NCBI GenBank assembly: GCA_050331115.1
Contig: JBHJHD010000019.1
Span: 72,292-136,291, forward strand
Origin: JBCCAG01 sp050331115
Lineage (GTDB): Bacteria > Cyanobacteriota > Cyanobacteriia > CAKZMO01
Reading direction: 5' to 3'
DNA length: 64,000 nucleotides
The notes beneath the pieces were generated by a model. That model did no database searches and was not told where the DNA came from. It worked only from the letters and a program-made list of their open reading frames with translations. The translations under genes were made by a program, and so were the position numbers. Shown here in pieces: positions 52,290 to 60,912 of the stretch (positions are counted from its first letter, which is position 1; each line of letters begins with the position of its first letter).

Positions 52290-53429
52290 ATGGCTGGTGA
52301 TTATTACGATACTCTCGGCATCTCTCGTGATGCAGACAAAGATGAGGTCAAGCGAGCGTATCGCCGTCTTGCCCGTCAATATCACCCCGACGTCAATAAG
52401 GAGAGTGGATCTGAGGAACGCTTTAAGGAAATCAACCGAGCCTATGAGGTTCTGTCAGAGCCGGAAATGCGGGCGCGCTATGACCAGTTTGGAGAAGCGG
52501 GCGTCAGCGCGAGCGCGGGCGCGGGCGCGCAGGACTTTGGAGACTTTAGCGGATTTGCCGCCGATATTTTTGAGAGCTTCTTTGGCGGGTTTTCGGGAGC
52601 GGCCGGCCAGGCCGGCGGGCGGCGGCGAAGCGGACCCATCCGGGGTGAAGATATTCACCACAATTTGAGGCTCGACTTTCGCGAGGCGGTCTTTGGCGGC
52701 CACAAGGAAATTCGCGTCAACCATTTAGAGACCTGCGGCACCTGCAGCGGCAGCGGCGCGAAACCGGGCACCCAGCCGCGCGTTTGTGCGACCTGCAGCG
52801 GCGCGGGCCGGGTACGCCGGGAAGCGCCGACGCCGTTCGGTCGATTTACGCAGGTTTCGGCTTGCCCCACCTGCGGCGGCAACGGTCAGGTCATCGAAGA
52901 TAAGTGCGGCACCTGCGGCGGCAGCGGGCAAAAGAAGGAATCTAAGCAGCTTAAGATTACCGTCCCGGCGGGCGTCAACAACGGCATGCGTCTGCGCGTG
53001 TCTGGGGAAGGGGACGCCGGGGAGAAAGGTGGCCCTCCGGGAGACCTCTACGTCCATCTCTCTGTGGAAGAGGACGCAGAATTTACCCGGGACGGCATCA
53101 CGATCTTCTCAGAGATTACCGTCAGCTATCTGCAGGCCATTCTAGGCTGCCGCTACAAGGTTGATACGGTAGACGGCGAACCGGAAGAGATCACGATCGC
53201 CGCCGGCACCCAGCCCGACACGGTAATTACCCTGGAGAATAAGGGTGTACCGCGCTTAGGGAACCCCGTTAGCCGAGGGGATCATCGGGTTACGGTCCAT
53301 ATTGATATTCCCACCAAGCTCACCTCAGAGGAGCGCGAGCTGCTGGAGAAGCTCGCCGAAATTAGCGGCAATCGCGCTAGCAAGGGCGCTGGGCTAGAGG
53401 GATTCTTGGGGGGGCTGTTTCGAGGATGA
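52290..53429 (+). CDS. dnaJ: Hsp40 co-chaperone DnaJ
   Basis: 379 residues, type I. The J domain has the HPD tripeptide in ARQYHPDVNKE, followed by a G/F region, four zinc-binding repeats (CGTCSGSG, CATCSGAG, CPTCGGNG, CGTCGGSG) and C-terminal substrate domains. It stimulates DnaK ATPase. Its last codon overlaps the ATG of the TusA-like gene (ATGA), so they are coupled. Confidence 0.97.
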   Translation: MAGDYYDTLGISRDADKDEVKRAYRRLARQYHPDVNKESGSEERFKEINRAYEVLSEPEMRARYDQFGEAGVSASAGAGAQDFGDFSGFAADIFESFFGGFSGAAGQAGGRRRSGPIRGEDIHHNLRLDFREAVFGGHKEIRVNHLETCGTCSGSGAKPGTQPRVCATCSGAGRVRREAPTPFGRFTQVSACPTCGGNGQVIEDKCGTCGGSGQKKESKQLKITVPAGVNNGMRLRVSGEGDAGEKGGPPGDLYVHLSVEEDAEFTRDGITIFSEITVSYLQAILGCRYKVDTVDGEPEEITIAAGTQPDTVITLENKGVPRLGNPVSRGDHRVTVHIDIPTKLTSEERELLEKLAEISGNRASKGAGLEGFLGGLFRG

Positions 53430-53671
53430 CATCCACCGCAGCATCCCCCGATAAGCAGCTCGATCTGCGCGGCACGCCCTGCCCCATAAACTTCATTCGC
53501 ACCAAGCTCTGCCTAGAAAAGATGGCCCCCGGCAGCGTTCTGGAGGTATGGCTAGACGGCGGGGAACCGATTGAGCAGGTGCCCTCTAGCCTGCCCATGG
53601 AGGGATACACCGTCGAGAGCATTGACGATCGCGCCGCGTTTTTTGCCCTGCAAGTGCGCTGTCCAAGCTAA
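53426..53671 (+). CDS. TusA/SirA-like sulfurtransferase protein
   Basis: 81 residues with the hallmark LDLRGTPCPINFIRTK, where the Cys of CPxxxxR carries persulfide sulfur in TusA-family proteins. It ends LQVRCPS. It lies between dnaJ and rsgA with 4-bp overlap and 2-bp gap, a cluster kept in many cyanobacteria, and a cysteine desulfurase follows 1.3 kb on, a possible sulfur donor. Confidence 0.92.
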   Translation: MTSTAASPDKQLDLRGTPCPINFIRTKLCLEKMAPGSVLEVWLDGGEPIEQVPSSLPMEGYTVESIDDRAAFFALQVRCPS

Positions 53672-53673
53672 CG

Positions 53674-54921
53674 ATGGGCGACTCGCGGGCGGCAGGGGCA
53701 TCTGAGGCTGCGCTAGAAACCACGGCGCAGGGGGTTGTGATCTCTGTGCAGGCCAATTACTACTGGGTGCGGCTAGACGAATCGCGATCGCCCGAGCCTA
53801 GCCTGCTGCTGTGCACCCGCCGCGCCCGCCTAAAGAAGATCGGTCAGCAGGTATGGGTGGGCGATCGCGTTGGGGTGGAAGACATCGACTGGGGCAGCAA
53901 TCGAGGGGCAGTCGCCGCCGTCATGCCCCGCCAAACAATCTTGGAGCGCCCGCCCGTTGCCAATGCCCAGCTGCTGCTGCTGGTGTTTGCCCTCGTCGAG
54001 CCCGAGCTGGACCCCTGGCAGCTGAGCCGATTTTTGGTGGCGTCGGAGTCGACGGGGCTAGAGGTAGTGCTGTGCCTCAACAAATGTGACCAGTTCTCTG
54101 CCGAGGGGCAGCAGCGGTGGCGCGATCGCCTTGGGCAATGGGGATACAGTCCTTTGATCATCAGCGTGCGCCAGGACGCTGGCCTAGATGCGGTGCGGCG
54201 TCGGATTGTGGGCCACATCAGCGTCGTCTCCGGACCGTCCGGGGTGGGTAAGTCAAGCCTCATCAATCGCCTGATCCCCGCCGTTGACCAGCGGGTCAAC
54301 GCCGTCTCCGGCAAGCTGGCTCGCGGGCGGCACACCACGCGCCACGTGGAGCTGTTTGAGCTGCCGCCGGTCTTTGATGATTTGCCCCCCACTGATTTGC
54401 CCCCCACTGATTTAGTCCCTGCTAACTTGGTCCCCGAAGCACCTGACCGGTCTGAGACAGCCAGCCTAGAGATTAAGGGTGGCCTGCTGGCCGACACCCC
54501 AGGCTTCAATCAGCCCACAATTACCTGTGCCCCTGAGGATTTAGGGTCCTACTTCCCGGAAGTGCGCCACCGGCTGAGCCAGAACGCTTGCCAGTTTAGC
54601 AACTGCCTGCACCGTGACGAGCCGGGCTGCGCCGTACGAGGCCAGGGCGAGGAATGGGAGCGCTACGAGCACTACCTGACGTTTTTAGAGGAGGCGATCG
54701 CCCGGCAGAGGGCGCTGGGTCAGACGGCGGATGCGGAAGCCAGCGTCAAGCCGCTCAGCGGTGAGGCGGGGCAGACCTATTACGAGCCGAAGCTCAAGAC
54801 GAAGCGCTACCGCCGCCCCTCGCGGCGGTCTAAGCATCAGGATTTGCAGACCCTGTGCGGCGATATTGACGACCTGCTGGATGCGGTGGGCGAGGACGAG
54901 TCGGAGATAGAATCAAATTAA
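53674..54921 (+). CDS. rsgA: ribosome biogenesis GTPase RsgA
   Basis: 415 residues, circularly permuted GTPase: OB fold first, then G4 LCLNKCD, G1 GPSGVGKSSL, G3 ADTPGFNQ, and the zinc site CQFSNCLHRDEPGC. It assists 30S subunit maturation. Between G1 and G3 is an insertion with PPTDL pentapeptides coded by 15-bp repeats (54379-54408). The gene begins two bases after the TusA-like stop. Confidence 0.96.
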   Translation: MGDSRAAGASEAALETTAQGVVISVQANYYWVRLDESRSPEPSLLLCTRRARLKKIGQQVWVGDRVGVEDIDWGSNRGAVAAVMPRQTILERPPVANAQLLLLVFALVEPELDPWQLSRFLVASESTGLEVVLCLNKCDQFSAEGQQRWRDRLGQWGYSPLIISVRQDAGLDAVRRRIVGHISVVSGPSGVGKSSLINRLIPAVDQRVNAVSGKLARGRHTTRHVELFELPPVFDDLPPTDLPPTDLVPANLVPEAPDRSETASLEIKGGLLADTPGFNQPTITCAPEDLGSYFPEVRHRLSQNACQFSNCLHRDEPGCAVRGQGEEWERYEHYLTFLEEAIARQRALGQTADAEASVKPLSGEAGQTYYEPKLKTKRYRRPSRRSKHQDLQTLCGDIDDLLDAVGEDESEIESN

Positions 54922-54937
54922 CCCCTTAGTCCCATCT

Positions 54938-56083
54938 ATGCGCCCCATCTACCTCGACGCCAACGCCACCACCCCCGTCGACGAGCGCGTGCTAGCCGCC
55001 ATGCTGCCCTACTTCACCGAGCAGTTTGGCAACCCCTCCAGCTCCCTCCACGCCTACGGCTGGGAGGCTGAGGCCGCCGTTAAGCAGGCCCGCGAGCAAA
55101 TCGCATCGGTCCTTAACGCCGCACCGAATGAAATCGTCTTCACCAGCGGAGCCACCGAGGCCGACAACCTAGCCATTAAGGGCGTCGCTGAAGCCTACCT
55201 CTCGCGGGGTCGCCACATCGTCACGGTGCAAACCGAGCACAGCGCTGTCCTCGATCCCTGCCGCTACCTAGAGACCCTGGGTTTTGAGGTCACCTATTTG
55301 CCTGTGCAGCCTAACGGACTGCTGCCGCTGGAGGTGCTGGAGAAGGCCCTGCGCCCCGATACGGTATTGGTCTCAGTCATGGCCGCCAACAACGAAATCG
55401 GCGTGCTGCAGCCCCTGGCCGAAATCGGCGCCCGCTGCCGCGATCGCCAGGTGCTGTTTCACACAGACGCCGCCCAGGCGGTGGGCAAGGTGCCCATGGA
55501 CGTAGAGGCCATGAACATCGACCTGATGTCCTTCACCGCCCACAAGCTCTACGGCCCTAAGGGCATTGGGGCGCTGTACGTCCGCCGCCGCCATCCCCGC
55601 GTCCAGGTGGCGGCACAGCTCCACGGGGGGGGACAGGAGGGCGGGCGGCGCTCGGGGACGCTCTATCCGCCGCAGATTGTGGGATTTGCAAAGGCCGTGA
55701 CCTTGGCAGCGGCAGGCATGGCGGCGGATGCAACTCGGCTGACTCAGCTGCGCGATCGCCTCTGGCAGACCGTCAGCGGCACTCCTGGCGTCCAGCTCAA
55801 CGGCCACCCGACTCAGCGGCTGCCGGGCAATCTCAACATCAGCGTTGAGGGGGTAGACGGTCAGGCGCTGCTGCTGGGGCTGCAGCCGGTGATGGCGGTG
55901 TCGTCTGGGGCGGCCTGCTCGACGGCCTCGACGGCTCCCTCCCACGTGCTCAAGGCGCTGGGGCGATCGGATGCGCTGGCCTACGCCTCGATTCGCTTCG
56001 GACTGGGGCGCTTCACCACCGAAGAAGAGATCGACCGGGCCGCGGCGCAGGTCGTTGCAACCGTAAGGGCGCTTTCGGCGTAG
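54938..56083 (+). CDS. cysteine desulfurase, IscS/NifS family
   Basis: 381 residues, PLP-dependent. Start IYLDANATTPVDERVLAAM; PLP-binding Lys in SFTAHKLYGPKG; catalytic Cys loop SSGAACSTASTAPSHVLKA. The short, class I type loop indicates IscS/NifS rather than SufS. It delivers sulfur from cysteine for Fe-S clusters, thionucleosides and possibly the TusA-like protein nearby. It is 16 bp after rsgA, likely same operon. No iscU follows. Confidence 0.94.
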   Translation: MRPIYLDANATTPVDERVLAAMLPYFTEQFGNPSSSLHAYGWEAEAAVKQAREQIASVLNAAPNEIVFTSGATEADNLAIKGVAEAYLSRGRHIVTVQTEHSAVLDPCRYLETLGFEVTYLPVQPNGLLPLEVLEKALRPDTVLVSVMAANNEIGVLQPLAEIGARCRDRQVLFHTDAAQAVGKVPMDVEAMNIDLMSFTAHKLYGPKGIGALYVRRRHPRVQVAAQLHGGGQEGGRRSGTLYPPQIVGFAKAVTLAAAGMAADATRLTQLRDRLWQTVSGTPGVQLNGHPTQRLPGNLNISVEGVDGQALLLGLQPVMAVSSGAACSTASTAPSHVLKALGRSDALAYASIRFGLGRFTTEEEIDRAAAQVVATVRALSA

Positions 56084-56091
56084 GTCGGTGG

Positions 56092-56291
56092 GGCGGGCTA
56101 CGCAGTGGCCAAAACCGGTGGGGCGATCGCCAGCCAGGCCTCTCCGAAACCGTCGTTGGCGGCATGCTCACCGCCATTTCTACCTCCTTACCGAAGCTGG
56201 TGACCGCGATCGCGGCGGTGCAGTAGGGAGCCCTGACGCTGGCCGTCGGCGATATCATCGGCGGCAACTGCTTTGACGTTGCTCAGCAGTA
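56092..56291 (+). pseudogene. fragment of a cation/Ca2+ exchanger (CaCA, YrbG-like)
   Basis: In one frame from about 56137: GLSETVVGGMLTAISTSLPK, then LVTAIAAVQ, a TAG stop, and GALTLAVGDIIGGNCFDVAQQ before TAA. This matches the alpha-repeat pattern of sodium/calcium antiporters (VG.T..A..TSLPEL...; G...LA.G...GSN.F). Preceding codons (TGGAIASQ) are in another frame. Only ~65 residues survive with a stop and shift, so it is dead. Confidence 0.7.
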
Positions 56292-56379
56292 ATGCGCTTG
56301 CTGCATCGCGCCACGTTTGCGACACAATAGGTAAAGGCCTGAGCTGCGGCCCCTTTTGCTGCAGTCCAGCCACATATAG

Positions 56380-56471
56380 CAACTGTCCTGATGCATTAGG
56401 ACAGTTGCGTGCACAGTTGCCTACGGAATTTCAAGGTTCCTAACCAATCGCACTGTCCTAAGCAACTGTGC
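56380..56471. repeat. nested inverted repeats of ACAGTTG/CAACTGT
   Basis: A perfect 10-bp stem (CAACTGTCCT / AGGACAGTTG, 56380-56407, 8-nt loop) is followed by GCACAGTTGC (56411-56420) and its exact complement (56462-56471). Together they look like ends of a small mobile element or remnant, located between the dead exchanger and the nuclease gene. Confidence 0.75.
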
Positions 56472-56500
56472 CAACGCAATAGACCCGATGCACCACCTCC

Positions 56501-57193
56501 ATGCCGCCTCGCCTACAGCTTCTCCCCACCGTCCCGGCCAAGCGCTCCCGCGCCCAGGGCTGTCAGTATTTTGTCGACGACCAGGGCAACCGGTTGCCCA
56601 GCGTCACCTCAGTGCTCAACGCCACCAAGCCTGCAGAAGATCGAAGGGCCCTGGCCCGCTGGCGGGAGCGCGTCGGGTCTGAGGCCGCCAAGCAAATCTC
56701 CGGAAGGGCGAGCCGTCGGGGCACCCTAACCCACAAGCACCTCAAACAATACCTGCTCGGCGAAGAGCAGCCCTGCCCAGAAGCGGCCCAGCCCTACTGG
56801 GACAGCCTACAGCCGGTGCTCCAGGACATCGACGCCGTGCGGCTGGTGGAGAGCACCGTATTTCACTACGATCTGGGCTACGCGGGGCAGGTAGACTGCG
56901 TGGCCAGCTACCGGGGGGCGGCCTGCATTCTAGATTGGAAAACCAGCGATCGCCCCAAGGAGAGCGTGGAGCGCCTGCGGGACCAGCCGCTGCAGCTCGC
57001 TGCCTACTGCGGCGCGGTCAACCACACCTACGCCGCGGAGGATCTCCATCTACGCTGCGCTATGCTGGCGATCGCCTTACCAGACCAGCCGGCAGAGGTA
57101 TTTTGGTTCACACCCGAGGCCCTGCGGGACTATTGGCAGCAGTGGCAGACTAGGCTTGAGCAGTTCAAGCGCCGCGAGAGGGCAGCGCAGTAG
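56501..57193 (+). CDS. MGME1-like PD-(D/E)XK exonuclease
   Basis: 230 residues. Motifs of the PD-(D/E)XK fold as in the mitochondrial ssDNA exonuclease MGME1: RRGTLTHKHLKQYLLG, LGYAGQVDCVASYRG, CILDWKTSDRPKESVERLRD and QPLQLAAYCGAVNHTY. Catalytic Asp, Asp and Lys are all present (VDC, DWK) and the Gln-Tyr pair follows. It probably trims single-stranded DNA ends. It stands alone, between inverted repeats and pstS, and may be mobile. Confidence 0.8.
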   Translation: MPPRLQLLPTVPAKRSRAQGCQYFVDDQGNRLPSVTSVLNATKPAEDRRALARWRERVGSEAAKQISGRASRRGTLTHKHLKQYLLGEEQPCPEAAQPYWDSLQPVLQDIDAVRLVESTVFHYDLGYAGQVDCVASYRGAACILDWKTSDRPKESVERLRDQPLQLAAYCGAVNHTYAAEDLHLRCAMLAIALPDQPAEVFWFTPEALRDYWQQWQTRLEQFKRRERAAQ

Positions 57194-57301
57194 CGACTGC
57201 TACGAATGATTAAAGCGTGTTCTAGGCGACGCTGGAAAAGCAAGCCGGTTTGATTTGCTAGTAGATATAGCATCTCCGCTACAACGAGAGGTTTAATCGC
57301 C

Positions 57302-58399
57302 ATGCTGATATCTACTTCATCTTGGACTTGCTACAAAAACCGCTGCGCGGTGGTCAAAGGCTGGTTCAGAGGCTCCATCGCCTTTTCCCTGATGATTGCA
57401 GCCGCGAGCTGCTCCGCTCCCCCAGAATCGCCCCAATCTGAATCCACCGCTGAATTGCCAGAGGCCGACTCTTCAGCCGCGATCGCCATCGACGGGTCGA
57501 GCACGGTATACCCAATCTCGAACGAGGTCGCCCAAGAATACATATTTGAAAAGGGGGACAGCGCGCCCGCCATTGACGTTACCTTTTCAGGCACCAGCGG
57601 CGGATTCCGCAAATTTTGCGCAGGTGAGACCGACATCAGCGACGCGTCGCGCCCGATTACACAAGCGGAAATGGCCGCCTGCAAAGAAGCGGGGGTCGAA
57701 TACATCGAGCTGCCGGTAGCTTTCGACGCGTTGACCGTCGCCGTCCACCAGGATAACGATTGGGCCGATGACATTACGGTGGAGGAGCTGAAAATGCTTT
57801 GGGAGCCCGAAGCTGAAGGGCAGGTTACCCAGTGGAGCCAAATTCGCCCGGATTGGCCCGATGAGCCAATCAGTCTGTACGGCGCTGACACCGACTCTGG
57901 CACATACGATTACTTCACCGAGGCCATTGTCGGCGAGTCAGGCGCGAGCCGTACCGACTACACCGCCAGCGAGGACGACGTCGATCTGGTGCGGGGCGTG
58001 CGCACCGACCCCAACAGCCTGGGCTACTTTGGCTATGCCTATTACAAAGAGAGTCAGGCCGCCCTTAAGGCCCTGGGCATTGAGAGCGGCGGGGTGCCGG
58101 TGATGCCGGCGGATGAGACGGTTCGCAGTGGTGAATATGAGCCCCTAGCCCGCCCCCTATTTATCTACGTCAGCGTCGATGCACTAGAAGAGAAGCCAGA
58201 GCTAGAGACCTTTGTGGACTACTACCTGACCAACGCGCGCACCCTCGTGCCTGTGGTGGGCTACACGGCCCTGCCGGAGGAGGCCTATGCGATCGCCCGC
58301 GACCATTTCATAAATCGCAAGGTCGGTACCGTATTTGAGGGCGAATCACAGTTTGGCTTGACGATTGAGGAGCTGCTTAAGCGAGAGGCTGAATTTTAA
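57302..58399 (+). CDS. pstS: phosphate-binding protein, PstS/SphX family
   Basis: 365 residues. A lipoprotein-type signal ends IAAASC. The PBP-like domain has AIDGSSTVYPISNEVAQEY, the phosphate loop FSGTSGGFRKFCAGETDISDASRPI, and GADTDSGTYDYF. Such proteins capture phosphate for PstCAB, but no permease or ATPase gene follows, as in stand-alone SphX of cyanobacteria. A clear Pho box was not found in the 100-bp upstream region. Confidence 0.9.
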   Translation: MLISTSSWTCYKNRCAVVKGWFRGSIAFSLMIAAASCSAPPESPQSESTAELPEADSSAAIAIDGSSTVYPISNEVAQEYIFEKGDSAPAIDVTFSGTSGGFRKFCAGETDISDASRPITQAEMAACKEAGVEYIELPVAFDALTVAVHQDNDWADDITVEELKMLWEPEAEGQVTQWSQIRPDWPDEPISLYGADTDSGTYDYFTEAIVGESGASRTDYTASEDDVDLVRGVRTDPNSLGYFGYAYYKESQAALKALGIESGGVPVMPADETVRSGEYEPLARPLFIYVSVDALEEKPELETFVDYYLTNARTLVPVVGYTALPEEAYAIARDHFINRKVGTVFEGESQFGLTIEELLKREAEF

Positions 58400-58527
58400 G
58401 CGCGAGCGCGATGTAAAGGCCTCGACTGGCGCACCGCGCTATGGCAACAGACGTGATACACTCCCTAAGACTCAGCCGCTAAGCTCAGGCCCTCGGCTCA
58501 GTCCCGTTGCGTCTTCAGAATTTTTCC

Positions 58528-59172
58528 ATGAGTTTTGACCACAAGCCGCGGATTCTCTTCCTATATGGCTCTCTGCGAGAGCGCTCCTATAGCCGGCTAG
58601 TGGCTGAGGAGGCGGCCCGCATTATCGAAAACTTCGGCGCGGAGGTGAAGTTCTTTGACCCGCGCGGGCTGCCGCTCCACGGCGCGGAGCCCGACACCCA
58701 CCCTAAGGTGCAGGAGCTGCGGGAGCTGTCGCTGTGGTCGGAGGGCCAGGTGTGGTCGAGCCCGGAGATGCACGGCAATATTTCAGGGCTGATGAAAACC
58801 CAGATCGACTGGATTCCCCTCACCCTGGGGGCGGTGCGTCCGACCCAGGGGCGAACCCTGGCGGTGATGCAGGTTTCGGGCGGGTCGCAGTCCTTCAACG
58901 CCGTCAATACCATGCGGATTTTGGGGCGCTGGATGCGGATGTTTACGATTCCTAACCAGTCGTCGGTGGCCAAAGCCTATCAAGAGTTTGAGGAGGATGG
59001 CACCATGAAGGCGTCGGCCTACCGCGATCGCGTGGTGGATGTGATGGAGGAGCTGTATCGCTTTACGATGCTGCTGCGGGAGCGTGTGGATGAGCTGACG
59101 GATCGCTACAGCGAGCGCAAGAAGGCGGCGGCGAAGCAAATTGAAGAAACCGCGAAGCAGTCACTGAGCTGA
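58528..59172 (+). CDS. arsH: ArsH-type NADPH-dependent FMN reductase
   Basis: 214 residues from ATG 58528 (an upstream TTG in frame is less likely). Flavodoxin-like fold with FMN loop LFLYGSLRERSYSRLVAEEA, SPEMHGNISGLMKTQIDWIPL and GRTLAVMQVSGGSQSFNAV, all characteristic of ArsH. ArsH oxidises trivalent organoarsenicals and reduces quinones. No arsR, arsB or arsC is adjacent. Confidence 0.92.
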   Translation: MSFDHKPRILFLYGSLRERSYSRLVAEEAARIIENFGAEVKFFDPRGLPLHGAEPDTHPKVQELRELSLWSEGQVWSSPEMHGNISGLMKTQIDWIPLTLGAVRPTQGRTLAVMQVSGGSQSFNAVNTMRILGRWMRMFTIPNQSSVAKAYQEFEEDGTMKASAYRDRVVDVMEELYRFTMLLRERVDELTDRYSERKKAAAKQIEETAKQSLS

Positions 59173-59282
59173 AGCGATTTCCTGTATAGCGCTGAAGCGA
59201 TCTTCCATACAGCGCTAAAGCAATTTTTGTGCGGCGCTAAAGCAATTTTTAGTATGGTGCTGAGCCGGGTTTTGTATACTTG
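59169..59282. repeat. five imperfect 23-bp tandem units after arsH
   Basis: Units at 59169, 59192, 59215 (22 bp), 59237 and 59260 begin CTGAAGCGAT or CTAAAGCAAT. The first overlaps the arsH stop. They have drifted considerably. The remaining spacer to 59389 shows nothing else. Confidence 0.8.
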
Positions 59283-59389
59283 AACTCCCATAGACTTAGA
59301 CTTTCATGGACGAGCACTCCTGTAGCGGGGCATCTTATTGTGAAGGCTTATCTATAAAAGCTTCCCCATAAAAGCGCTCCCGATGGCCC

Positions 59390-60772
59390 ATGACCCCAGA
59401 CACTACTTTAGACACCGCCTCCGCCCGCCTGCGCCAGACCCGCGCCCAGTTCGTCAACCCAGAAGACTACCTCTCCTATGAGCTGGGCAAAGCCGTACGT
59501 CAGCTGCCGCCGCTCTACACCCGGCTGCTGGCCGCTAGCATCAGCCTGATGGTGTTTGGCGCCATTGCCTGGGCCCAGTTCAGCAAAATCGACGAGGTGG
59601 CGGTCGCCGCAGGGGAGCTGGTGCCCTCTGCTCAGGTGCGGCCCGTGCGATCGCTAGAGGGCGGCGTGATTGAGGAAATTTTGGTCGAGGAGGGGGACGT
59701 TGTCGGCGCGGGGGACTCGCTGGTGGTGCAAGACCAGACCATGACCCAGTCGGACGTGGAGCGGCTGCGGGAGTCTGGCGACCTGGTGCAGCAGGACATC
59801 GATCGCCTGCAGGCGGAGCTGTCGGGGTCGGGCACCACGGGTCAGCCGCTGCAGGATGAGCTGCTGGCAGCGCGGCTGCAGGAGTTTCGGGAGCAGCAGG
59901 CGGCCGTGGATAGCGAAGTGGCGCGGCTGGCGGCGGCGGTGGGGGAGGCCGAAGCGCGGCTGACCCGGCTGCGGCAGAGTATGCCCAGCGCCCGCGAGCT
60001 GCTGCAAAACGCCCGCGATCGCGCCACTAGCCTAGAGCAGCTCAGCGAAAATGGGGCCGTCGCCCGCTTCGACTACATTGAAGCCAAAGACCGCCTTGCC
60101 GAAGCGCAGGACCGCGTCACTACCCTACAGCAGGACATCGCCGCCCAGGAGCAATCGGTGCAGCAGGCGGAGCAATCGGTGCAGCAGGCCCGCCAAGAGC
60201 GCGATCGCCTGGGCTCTGAGCGTCGCGGCGACATCCTCACCGAGCTGAACCGCCGCACCGAAGAGATGACCGGGCTAGAAGGGCAGCTCAACCAGGCGCA
60301 GCTGCGGGCCAATGCCCAGATAATTACCGCGCCAATTGCGGGCCGGGTATACAACATTCAGGCGACGCTGGCCGAGCGCACCATTGAGCCGGGGGAAGAG
60401 CTGCTGTCGATTTTGCCGGAAGAGCGGGAGCTGCTGCTGGAGGCGAAGCTGCTCAACCGCGATATTGGCTTTGTCACAGAAGGCATGCCCGTGAAGGTGA
60501 AGCTTGACACCTTCCCGTTTCAAGAGTTTGGCACCGTCAGCGGCACGGTGGTGCAGGTGAGCCCTAACGCCACTTTAGACGAGCAGCTAGGGCCGGTATT
60601 TCCGGTGCGCGTTCGCCTAGACGCGACGGCGATCGCCATCGGTGACCAGCAGGTGGAGCTGATTCCCGGCATGAGCGCCACCGGAGAAATCGTGACGCGG
60701 CGTAAGTCGGTGCTGACGTTCATGCTGGAGCCAATCACCCGCCGCTTCGGCAGCGCGTTTTCGGTGCGCTGA
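59390..60772 (+). CDS. HlyD-family membrane fusion (adaptor) protein
   Basis: 460 residues. One membrane helix (about 46-64), the lipoyl half VRPVRSLEGGVIEEILVEEG, a long coiled coil (about 120-310, with heptad EQSVQQA doubled by a 21-bp repeat), second lipoyl half ITAPIAGRVYNIQ, then a beta barrel. This is the type I secretion/peptide exporter adaptor architecture. No ABC exporter or TolC gene is beside it. The next gene encodes a STAND NTPase. Confidence 0.9.
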   Translation: MTPDTTLDTASARLRQTRAQFVNPEDYLSYELGKAVRQLPPLYTRLLAASISLMVFGAIAWAQFSKIDEVAVAAGELVPSAQVRPVRSLEGGVIEEILVEEGDVVGAGDSLVVQDQTMTQSDVERLRESGDLVQQDIDRLQAELSGSGTTGQPLQDELLAARLQEFREQQAAVDSEVARLAAAVGEAEARLTRLRQSMPSARELLQNARDRATSLEQLSENGAVARFDYIEAKDRLAEAQDRVTTLQQDIAAQEQSVQQAEQSVQQARQERDRLGSERRGDILTELNRRTEEMTGLEGQLNQAQLRANAQIITAPIAGRVYNIQATLAERTIEPGEELLSILPEERELLLEAKLLNRDIGFVTEGMPVKVKLDTFPFQEFGTVSGTVVQVSPNATLDEQLGPVFPVRVRLDATAIAIGDQQVELIPGMSATGEIVTRRKSVLTFMLEPITRRFGSAFSVR

Positions 60773-60912
60773 AGCGTCTACGCGCAGCGGCTGATCGCGG
60801 CGATTCCCGATGCGAGGCTGAAGGACGTGCGGCAGCGGGTGGGGGTGTGAGCGTTTGCTGCAGGGCTAGCGCATATGGGCTTTAATAAAAGCAAAACGTC
60901 TTTCTCGCCCCT

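Noticed and set aside
56088..56276. 62-codon + strand frame
   Set aside because: Its frame is not the one that matches the cation exchanger, and it is Arg/His-rich noise.
57194..57301. Pho box before pstS
   Set aside because: Only one weak GGTTTAA-like octamer was seen, not the tandem repeats expected.
60776..60850. 24 further codons in frame after the HlyD stop (VYAQRLIAAIPDARLKDV...)
   Set aside because: Protein-like, but too short to assign. It could be a gene remnant or chance; no readthrough signal is visible.
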